From assembly GCA_003506095.1 (NCBI GenBank), contig DNWZ01000658.1, positions 770 to 8,964 of the forward strand: DNA of 8,195 nt. Direction: 5' to 3'. This document shows, one piece after another, positions 6,201 to 8,195 of this stretch. The position numbers were made by a program, and so were the translations under genes. Below the pieces are notes generated by a model that searched no databases, was not told the origin of the DNA, and worked only from the letters and a program-made list of their open reading frames with translations. Position 1 is the stretch's first letter; each line of letters begins with the position of its first letter. This stretch comes from Planctomycetaceae bacterium (lineage in GTDB: Bacteria; Planctomycetota; Planctomycetia; Pirellulales; Pirellulaceae).

Positions 6201-8195
6201 AAACTTGCCCGTGGCCGCGTCGTAGGACAGCGTCGAATCGTTGTTGAGAATTGTCTGAACGGCTTGCGGTACCTCGATAACGCGGACATCGGCAATGACC
6301 GCGCCTGAGTTCCCGGTGTCGAGCGACTGAAACGCAAGTGTTGAACTGCTGCTGGTCGCCGTGAAGGTCATTGCTCGACCGGAGAACAGCATGTTGGAGG
6401 TTGACCAGCCCGTTGGCTGAGCCAGCGAATAGTCCTGACTCGTGCCACCAGCGCTAACACGAAAGTCCTTCGTGGCTTCACCGCTCAGCCAGTTGCCAGA
6501 GACATTGAACAGCACTTGGTATTGCCGCCCGGCAGTTGTGGACAATGTCTGGGCGATGGCCCCGGTTGTCGTGCCATTGAGATCGACGCTTCGACCGCCC
6601 AGTGGTGAGGATTGAAGAGTGGTGCCAACCAGTTCAACATCGCCACTTTGCACTGTCCAGTTACCGAATGTCTGACCACTTGTGTAAGTGGCGAGGGTCC
6701 CAGGGTTCGCGCCTTCGCGGAACAAACCATCCAGCACAATATCACGTGAGATATCGATATCTGTCGCAATCACTTGCCCAACGCGAGTTCCCACCGTCGC
6801 ATTCTCAACGACTGACATCGAAGCCGTCGTGGTGCTCGCTGTAAACCCGCCACCTACAGCGACATTGGCGAGCGTTAAGTTCACGCCACCGACGGAGTCG
6901 ATAACCGTCGTTCCGCCGCTAATGCCACTCATCCGCCAATTTGCGACCAGACCTGTTTCCGACGAGCCGGGAACGTGTTGATAGTTGAGCGAAATTTGTT
7001 CGCCACTGATCGCTCGATCCCAAACACGCATGTCGTAGAGAGTGCCTGAGAAACTCTGGCTAGCTTGATAACCGCCGTTGACCGAATCTTGCTCCTGGCC
7101 AACGACTAAAGTACCTCCCCCATCGAGCGTCGTTCCAGCTTGATAGCCAGTGGTGGATGCAACGCGTTGGCCATCAACATAGAAGACAACGTCGCCATTG
7201 GTGTTGTCCCACGAAACAGCGATCGCGTGCTGCTTGCCGTCGAGCAGTTGCGCGATTGCTCCTGAGGAAACAGTCCCCGTTTGATTAAGCGTTAGATTGA
7301 TTGCACCGTTTGAACCCACGCGAAAGAGCACTTCATTGTCTTGCGCCCCGACAGCGTACGATATCAACGGCTGTTCCGTACTGCCGTTAGCGGACATCGT
7401 AAAGACAGCTTCTAACGTTAAAGCCGTTCGGCCACCAAAGACCGAACCACCGCTCGACGTGATCAGGTAGGCGTTGTTTCCACCGTCAGTATTCAGATTG
7501 ATGCCGCTGGAAAGATCCGTGGGCGCGTTGCTCTCTTCAGTCAGATCGTTGAGCGAAACCGTGAATGCCTTGTCGAACGTTGCACCGCTGCCATCGGTCG
7601 TGCGAACGGTCAGTGTATGGCTGGTCTGGGCTTCGAAGTTCAGCAGCGATCCGTTGGCGACGGTGATCTCACCCGTGTCGCTGTTGATTGAGAATGCTCC
7701 AGCGACAGTTTGCGACGTGATCGAATAGGTCAGTGCGTTGGTTGCATCGAGTACATCGTCGGCGTTCCATTCGATGATGTAGCCCAAGTTGGTCGCAGAA
7801 ATCGTATCTAGCCAACGCCCATCGGTATGCCTGATGCGGCCAAAGTCTTCATCCGCGCCACCTGCACTCGGCTCGCCTGATGCCCAGTTTTGGTACGTCC
7901 CATTTAAAGCGTGCCCGGTTCCGGTCCCTTGCCAGAACTGAGCGGCGGGAGTGGTACCGTTATGCCAGCGCCATGCACCCTCGACGAGTTGATCCGATGC
8001 ACCAATCCAAAGGTCTGAGCCGTTAGCGGTGGTGAGCCCATAGACAAAGGCATTTTCTTGGGCCGAGTTGATCGTCACCAAGCCACCATTGACTCCACCC
8101 AGCGTGGTAGCCGACGCATTCGACAGTGCCGTCGTCCAACTGACCGTGCCGCTTACTACTTTGTAAAAGCTGCCCGTCTCTGCGTTGTATCGCAG
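1..8195 (-). CDS. Giant multidomain cadherin/VCBS/LamG/C-type-lectin adhesin, partial at both ends
   Basis: One minus-strand frame (codons with low coordinate divisible by 3) is open through all 2,731 codons. I translated it completely and found no stop and no break in domain continuity. The product is built from tandem beta-sandwich repeats (cadherin, VCBS, tandem-95-like) carrying three LamG domains, two C-type-lectin-like domains, a choice-of-anchor C/DUF642-like domain, a galactose-binding-like module and an NPCBM-like domain. Composition is that of an exported protein: rich in Thr, Ser, Gly, Asp, Asn, Ala and Val, strongly acidic, about 13 Lys and no Cys. The likely role, inferred, is calcium-dependent attachment to glycans or cell-cell contact outside the cell. 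Signal peptide, secretion signal and surface anchor would lie outside the window, so the export route cannot be read. No neighbouring gene is visible. Function is assigned from domain families only. Confidence 0.95.
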   Translation of the reverse strand, partial: MRYNAETGSFYKVVSGTVSWTTALSNASATTLGGVNGGLVTINSAQENAFVYGLTTANGSDLWIGASDQLVEGAWRWHNGTTPAAQFWQGTGTGHALNGTYQNWASGEPSAGGADEDFGRIRHTDGRWLDTISATNLGYIIEWNADDVLDATNALTYSITSQTVAGAFSINSDTGEITVANGSLLNFEAQTSHTLTVRTTDGSGATFDKAFTVSLNDLTEESNAPTDLSSGINLNTDGGNNAYLITSSGGSVFGGRTALTLEAVFTMSANGSTEQPLISYAVGAQDNEVLFRVGSNGAINLTLNQTGTVSSGAIAQLLDGKQHAIAVSWDNTNGDVVFYVDGQRVASTTGYQAGTTLDGGGTLVVGQEQDSVNGGYQASQSFSGTLYDMRVWDRAISGEQISLNYQHVPGSSETGLVANWRMSGISGGTTVIDSVGGVNLTLANVAVGGGFTASTTTASMSVVENATVGTRVGQVIATDIDISRDIVLDGLFREGANPGTLATYTSGQTFGNWTVQSGDVELVGTTLQSSPLGGRSVDLNGTTTGAIAQTLSTTAGRQYQVLFNVSGNWLSGEATKDFRVSAGGTSQDYSLAQPTGWSTSNMLFSGRAMTFTATSSSSTLAFQSLDTGNSGAVIADVRVIEVPQAVQTILNNDSTLSYDAATGKFYRAVGSYVTWSSAQTAAMSATVNGVGGQLVTIASRYENTLVQSLAQSLGDNVWLGATDATTEGTWRWQTGSSNGSTFWIGAAAGTQQANQWSNWTVGEPNAFDASEDFAMLYSATGTWNDAGSSTTSYYVIEWDASEVLSNFTFSLANDAGGRFAIDSNTGEITVANGSLLDFETTPSHNVTVQVTDAAGNTYSEVMAIAVDNLGGEPLQTIPLSTQNINEDGSLVFNTANGNAITISDTLSSSNTPLQVSLSVANGTLTLSQTTGLSIPGGANGSSFMTIQGTESDINAALQGLTYTPTANYNGNDSLTITTSLGANLDGHYTFEGGNAVDQSVGITQNGTLNGNAATVVDGTRGEVLSLDGNRDFVSIASTYSNPANSTLSAWVNLNAGAPAGEIISIGNVFTLRADDGGNGTQAFFWDGSNWQYINSGISIAGTGWRHVAVTFDDVANTQTLYIDGQAVATAGHTASINYTPSTGVTTIGAHANVAFGGYDFGGLIDDARIYTRALSADEIAALATDQTSVTGSVAITVDPVNDAPVILSGSTNLVTNGSFESGGTGWSGNSGVEVSNSAAFYGITATPYGTRFAEVEGSASGVASYLEQSITTEIGQTYTFSLAAVTRGDVNTGDSFSLSVNGVELDRYLTESSWKEFGVSFTATSTTSTIRITSLGSLAGSGKEPGDGFGLIIDNVRVMSTTGTQSYTENAVPVVLNSGAAILDAELSASNNFNGATLTLARNGGANSQDIFNASGTLSSISTASGNVVVGGTTIGTYTNAAGTLVFTFNSNATNTLVNSAMQQIAYANSSDAPPASVTIDWTFNDGNPGAQGSGGALSATGSTSINIASVNDAPTMSQVTGAVAAYDFENGSGNAPSTVNGGPEMTIGGTVTYDASAGRIPGSEGLLFSADADSSAPQVSLPTIPGVAETNAFSYSSWVRWDALDSTVGSERVFEFGAGEREDTIALFRSGTTNNLRLASFSGTTFNGGVTINNALAGQLGQWMHVAVTVDSDLLATVYINGVSAGSLTFNAPVNFAAWTSNLIGASNVPGDRQFRGAMDDIALFDRALTAGEIATLASMETLPTIVNKSIAENSANGTVVFDANASDVDTGDTLTFSINSQDFAGAFAINSTTGQVTVANSTLLDYETATSHSITIRATDAGGLFAEQVVTINLVDVNEAPTANPDSAIAVEAGGTANGTVGTNPTGNVLTNDTDVDTGDTREVIGVSAGVQPLGASPVSTPITGTYGSITIAADGNYIYTVDNNNATVQALRTASDTLTDVFTYTMQDTAGLTSTTQITVTIQGANDAPTDVVAARYLSTLTPTATSNVLGGVKNDVDFIGGPINFSEFNYARGISTVPPNGGGVGTVDYAINGATSFKATIGIDDWTVSGGSAVFRVYVDGIVQYTSGVLTTLSSPIDISINTTGGSTLRLEVGDAGNGHYGDWATWANARFEGGAVGLSIVENSANGAVVGSVNRTDADWGDNATYTLIDDAGGRFTIASGTGLITVANGTLLNFEANESHTIVVRATDVGGLTFDKTMTVVVTNVNEAPVAVTDTDIAVEAGGSSNATPGTDPTGNVLTNDTDVDAGDTKTVFGVVAGTEASASGSVNAAVNGTFGSITIAADGTYTYTVDNDNPTVQALRTSSDTLQDVFTYTMEDSGGLTSTTQITITIQGANDTPHDIAGSGFNVDENSINGTVVGTVTGQDVDAGEMFTYNLLDSADGRFAIDNAGQITVANSTLLDREANASHTITVQVTDAAGASFDKQFVIQINDVNEFDVTVPTDNNNDDNTVSEDATIGTTVGIMAFASDDDATNNTITYTLDNSADGLFEIDATTGIVTVAAALDYETATSHDITVRATSEDGSFATEVFTINVTDVNESAVSAISDVDADADFVLENTAIGTTVGIQALATDDDGTDSVSYSLDDDAGGRFAIDATTGIVTVAGAIDREAAASYNITIRATSTDTSFSTQVFTIAIGDVDEFDVTVPTDSNTDDNQVDENVAIGTTVGITANAFDLDANNNTITYSLTDNPDGLFQIDANTGVVTTAAAIDRESHGATRSITVQ
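249..557 (-). repeat. Cadherin repeat 7 (type B of the alternating pair), residues 2547-2649
   Basis: It has a different leader (AVSAISDVDADADFV), then LENTAIGTTVGIQALATDDD, VSYSLDDDAGGRFAID, TGIVTVAGAIDRE, YNITIRATSTDTSF and TIAIGDVDEF. All calcium-site segments are present; the exit motif is D-V-D-E where most other repeats have D-V-N-E. Confidence 0.9.
558..869 (-). repeat. Cadherin repeat 6 (type A of an alternating pair), residues 2443-2546
   Basis: It begins with the distinctive leader DVTVPTDNNNDDNTV, then SEDATIGTTVGIMAFASDDD, ITYTLDNSADGLFEID, TGIVTVAAALDYE, HDITVRATSEDG and TINVTDVNES. The Asp/Asn-rich leader recurs in repeat 8 and is absent from repeat 7, so repeats 6-8 follow an A-B-A order. 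Confidence 0.9.
870..1163 (-). repeat. Cadherin repeat 5, residues 2345-2442
   Basis: Complete repeat: FNVDENSINGTVVGTV, the D-V-D-A-G-E loop, FTYNLLDSADGRFAID, GQITVANSTLLDRE, HTITVQVTDAAG and VIQINDVNEF. The LDRE calcium motif is exact here. It opens the run of plain cadherin repeats that reaches the left edge of the window. Confidence 0.9.
1164..1550 (-). repeat. VCBS repeat 2, residues 2216-2344
   Basis: It has the same 129-residue length and same motif order as VCBS repeat 1: AVEAGG, GNVLTNDTDVDAGDT, GSITIAADGTYTYTVDNDN, VQALRT, DVFTYTMED and TITIQGANDTP. The second half differs from repeat 1 at only a few positions, so the pair looks like a recent duplication or is homogenised by recombination. 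Confidence 0.9.
1551..1835 (-). repeat. Cadherin repeat 4, residues 2121-2215
   Basis: Complete repeat: LSIVENSANGAVVGSV, a D-A-D-W-G-D loop, ATYTLIDDAGGRFTI, GLITVANGTLLNFE, HTIVVRATDVGG and TVVVTNVNEAP. In place of the more usual A-x-D-x-D it has R-T-D-A-D. It directly precedes VCBS repeat 2 and mirrors the repeat 3 plus VCBS 1 pair. Confidence 0.87.
1848..2261 (-). other. NPCBM-like carbohydrate-binding domain, residues 1979-2116
   Basis: The order of motifs fits the NPCBM family (the novel putative carbohydrate-binding module first described near glycoside hydrolases): a start with RYLSTLTP, TSFKATIGIDD, AVFRVYVDGIVQYTSG (F2059, D2064-G2065), a STLRLEVGDAGNG strand and the terminal GDWATWANARF (from about 2106). 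The length of about 138 residues is usual. No glycosidase is visible in the window, so it would serve here as an adhesive glycan-binding module. It sits in the linker between VCBS repeat 1 and cadherin repeat 4. Confidence 0.75.
2280..2666 (-). repeat. VCBS repeat 1, residues 1844-1972
   Basis: Classic VCBS repeat features: AVEAGG, GNVLTNDTDVDTGDT, GSITIAADGNYIYTVDNNN, VQALRT, DVFTYTMQD and TVTIQGANDAP. Such repeats are found in long adhesins of Vibrio, Shewanella, Bradyrhizobium and planctomycetes, where they act as spacer or adhesive Ig-like units. It is nearly the same as VCBS repeat 2, starting 1,116 bases away with the NPCBM-like domain between. The duplicated unit is therefore larger than one domain. 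Confidence 0.9.
2667..2963 (-). repeat. Cadherin repeat 3, residues 1745-1843
   Basis: An uninterrupted cadherin repeat: SIAENSANGTVV, the D-V-D-T-G-D loop before LTFSI, TTGQVTVANSTLLDYE, HSITIRATDAGG and VTINLVDVNEAP. All calcium-site segments are present (the Glu of ENS, D-x-D, D-Y-E, and D-V-N-E at the exit). It pairs with the following VCBS repeat. This Cad-VCBS pair recurs at residues 2121-2344. Confidence 0.88.
2976..3629 (-). other. LamG / concanavalin A-like domain 3, residues 1523-1740
   Basis: It opens AVAAYDFENGSG and has FSYSSWVRWD, WMHVAVTVDSD (W1664), VYINGVSAGSL and AMDDIALFDRALTAGEI (D1721-D1722), the standard LamG_3 landmarks in the standard order. It occupies the linker between the NDAP end of one repeat and the first strand of cadherin repeat 3. 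It is not nested inside a fold. The ligand is unknown. Confidence 0.88.
3651..4106 (-). repeat. ENA-type beta repeat, residues 1364-1515
   Basis: This large repeat starts SYTENAVPVVLNSGAAILD and continues through ATLTLARNGGANSQDIF, the VVVGGTTIGTYTNAAGTL segment, VNSAMQQIAY and VTIDWTFNDGN, to SINIASVNDAP. I recognise this type from very large calcium-dependent surface proteins of planctomycetes and proteobacteria, where it occurs in tandem; only one copy is visible here. The role is probably structural. Its NDAP boundary leads straight into LamG 3. Confidence 0.7.
4122..4562 (-). other. Galactose-binding-like / CBM-type sandwich, residues 1212-1358
   Basis: The module begins NLVTNGSFESGGTGW, the N-G-S-F-E ... 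G-W start typical of CBM and galactose-binding-like domains in bacterial exported proteins. It has YLEQSITTEIGQTYTFSL, a SFSLSVNGVEL strand, WKEFGVSFTA and the closing LIIDNVRV. It probably binds carbohydrate; the exact CBM family cannot be named without a profile search. It is inserted in the linker between NDAP of the preceding repeat and the SYTENA strand of the next. Confidence 0.65.
4584..4640 (-). repeat. Closing strand of the tandem-95-like repeat, residues 1187-1204
   Basis: TSVTGSVAITVDPVNDAP is the usual final strand and linker of the repeat that began at residue 873. It is separated from its partner strands by the LamG 2 insertion. The NDAP signature marks the domain boundary here, as it does elsewhere in this protein. 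Confidence 0.7.
4647..5246 (-). other. LamG / concanavalin A-like domain 2, residues 984-1183
   Basis: The domain starts LDGHYTFEGG and shows the LamG_3 landmarks: LSAWVNL, WRHVAVTFDD (W1104), LYIDGQAVA and GLIDDARIYTRALSADEI (D1165-D1166). The length of about 200 residues is normal for the family. It is inserted in the last loop of the tandem-95-like repeat, between its TITTSLG strand and its VAITVDPVNDAP strand. Related LamG domains bind polysaccharides or glycosaminoglycans in some proteins; the ligand here is unknown. Confidence 0.88.
5253..5579 (-). repeat. Tandem-95-like beta repeat, main part, residues 873-981
   Basis: This is a repeat type common in giant bacterial surface proteins. 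It starts with the NINEDGSLVF strand, continues through VSLSVANGTLTLSQTTGL and DINAALQGLTYTPTANYNG, and reaches NDSLTITTSLG. The usual last strand (a V-A-I-T-V segment ending in NDAP) does not follow; a LamG domain begins instead. The closing strand appears at residues 1187-1204. It probably acts as a structural spacer. Confidence 0.75.
5592..5801 (-). repeat. Cadherin repeat 2, C-terminal part, residues 799-868
   Basis: This resumes the cadherin fold interrupted at residue 481: DASEVLSNFTFSLANDAGG, then RFAIDSNTGEITVANGSLL, the calcium-site DFE, HNVTVQVTDAAGN and the closing MAIAVDN. The strand order matches uninterrupted repeats later in the protein, such as residues 2121-2215. It therefore completes the repeat begun at 460-481 with the intervening domains looped out. 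Confidence 0.82.
5802..6230 (-). other. C-type-lectin-like domain 2 (CTLD2) with EPN/WND motifs, residues 656-798
   Basis: LSYDAATGKFYR opens the domain and YYVIEW closes it. GGQLVTIASRYEN, VWLGATD, WRW, FWIG and NW mark the fold at the same offsets as in CTLD1. The long loop has EPN at 763-765, then ED at 771-772 and WND at 783-785. This is the arrangement of calcium site 2 in mannose-binding-type C-type lectins, where these residues bind both calcium and sugar hydroxyls. The two conserved disulfides of animal CTLDs are absent: the position after ED is Phe and the one after WND-A-G is Ser. The domain is preceded by a DUF642-like module and followed by the rest of cadherin repeat 2. Mannose-type specificity is inference. 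Confidence 0.9.
6270..6749 (-). other. Choice-of-anchor C / DUF642-like domain, residues 482-642
   Basis: The segment reads like the DUF642/choice-of-anchor C family of galactose-binding-like sandwiches: GLFREG near the start (equivalent of NG-F-E), GNWTVQSGDVELVG (the W-T-V-x-S-G-x-V-x-L core), SVDLNGTTTGAIAQTL, a YQVLFNVSGNW strand, a FTATSSSSTLAFQSL strand and the closing VIADVRVIEV. The family occurs in exported proteins and is thought to bind polysaccharide. Here it is lodged inside cadherin repeat 2, directly before CTLD2, with a short linker (643-655). An equivalent domain may precede CTLD1 outside the window. Family assignment is by motif memory and not by a profile search. Confidence 0.7.
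6753..6818 (-). repeat. Cadherin repeat 2, N-terminal strands only, residues 460-481
   Basis: MSVVENATVGTRVGQVIATDID is the standard first strand of a bacterial cadherin repeat: the calcium-site Glu in ENA, then G-T, then an A-x-D-x-D-type segment. Instead of the expected L-T-Y/F strand, the chain enters a choice-of-anchor C-like domain and then CTLD2. The missing strands resume about 317 residues later, after CTLD2. The frame is continuous, so this is an insertion and not a frameshift. Confidence 0.75.
6840..7500 (-). other. LamG / concanavalin A-like domain 1, residues 232-452
   Basis: This is a jelly-roll glycan- or protein-binding fold of the bacterial LamG_3 type. Supporting strands are ALTLEAVFTM, HAIAVSWDNTNGDVVFYVDG (323 onward) and the terminal DMRVWDRAISGEQI (D388, W392). 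A tail follows (ETGLVANWRM, then IDSVGGVNLTLANV) that matches the post-domain segment common in bacterial LamG proteins, where it resembles the start of another LamG. The substrate cannot be predicted. It lies between cadherin repeat 1 and the first strands of cadherin repeat 2. Confidence 0.8.
7542..7766 (-). repeat. Cadherin repeat 1, C-terminal part, residues 144-218
   Basis: It begins right after CTLD1 with NADDVLDATNALTYSI, which corresponds to the inner strands of a cadherin repeat, and continues through TGEITVANGSLLNFE (the LDRE-like site) to HTLTVRTTDGSG and the closing VSLNDLTEE. The N-terminal strand of this repeat, with the usual ENS/A-G-T motif, should lie upstream of CTLD1 and is outside the window. 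Cadherin repeats bind calcium at the interdomain junctions and form stiff rods. The linker to the next domain (about 219-231) reads NAPTDLSSG. Confidence 0.8.
7767..8195 (-). other. C-type-lectin-like domain 1 (CTLD1), residues 1-143
   Basis: The domain begins LRYNAETGSFYK and ends YIIEW. Hallmarks are GGLVTINS at 37-44, the WIGASD strand at 63-68, WRW at 75-77, FW at 87-88, NW at 103-104 and the ED pair at 116-117. The long-loop motif that reads EPN in mannose-type lectins is EPS here (108-110), and WND is replaced by WLD (128-130), so calcium site 2 is altered. No disulfide cysteines are present. It aligns without gaps to CTLD2, also 143 residues long, which suggests an internal duplication. 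The window may cut a few residues from its N-terminus. It is followed directly by the second half of a cadherin repeat. Confidence 0.88.

Noticed and set aside
5592..6818. Split cadherin repeat as a frameshift, pseudogene or assembly error
   Set aside because: The frame is the same on both sides, the inserted domains are complete and well conserved, and the same junction occurs after CTLD1. Nested insertion explains it better.
1..8195. RTX nonapeptides, dockerin, PEP-CTERM or other sorting signals
   Set aside because: None was seen in the translated frame. Any secretion or anchoring signal must be outside the window.
1..8195. tRNA, rRNA, promoter, operator or terminator
   Set aside because: The entire window is continuous coding sequence and I saw no convincing RNA gene or regulatory element within it.

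Overview
The whole window lies inside one very large gene on the minus strand. Read from 8195 down to 3, one frame stays open for 2,731 codons with no stop, no frameshift and no intergenic gap; two bases of the next codon remain at the left edge. Neither the start nor the stop codon is in the window, so the protein is longer than 2,731 residues (roughly 275-280 kDa for the visible part, estimated from composition). Residue numbers below count from the first codon at 8195-8193.

The protein is a multidomain surface or secreted adhesin-type molecule. From N to C (high to low coordinates) it carries: a C-type-lectin-like domain (CTLD1) followed by the second half of a cadherin repeat; a LamG/concanavalin-like domain; the first strands of a second cadherin repeat; a choice-of-anchor C/DUF642-like domain; a second lectin domain (CTLD2); the second half of that cadherin repeat; a tandem-95-like beta repeat interrupted by another LamG; a galactose-binding-like module; an ENA-type beta repeat; a third LamG; a cadherin plus VCBS repeat pair; an NPCBM-like domain; a second cadherin plus VCBS pair; and a run of four cadherin repeats that leaves the window at position 1. 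The ligand-binding modules occupy the N-terminal two thirds of the visible chain. The C-terminal part is plain cadherin and looks like a stalk.

The most interesting architecture is nesting. The lectin domains sit inside cadherin repeats and one LamG sits inside a beta repeat, so glycan-binding heads appear to protrude from the calcium-stiffened rod. CTLD2 keeps the EPN and WND calcium/sugar motifs of mannose-type lectins, although the whole visible protein contains no cysteine.

Organism: the mix of cadherin, VCBS, LamG, CTLD and NPCBM-like modules in a giant gene, with moderately high GC, is typical of marine Planctomycetes such as Pirellulaceae (Rhodopirellula relatives). This is inference from style; no phylogenetic marker is present. 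I see no RNA gene, mobile element, CRISPR array, promoter or terminator. Open frames on the plus strand and in the other minus frames are shadows of the giant gene.
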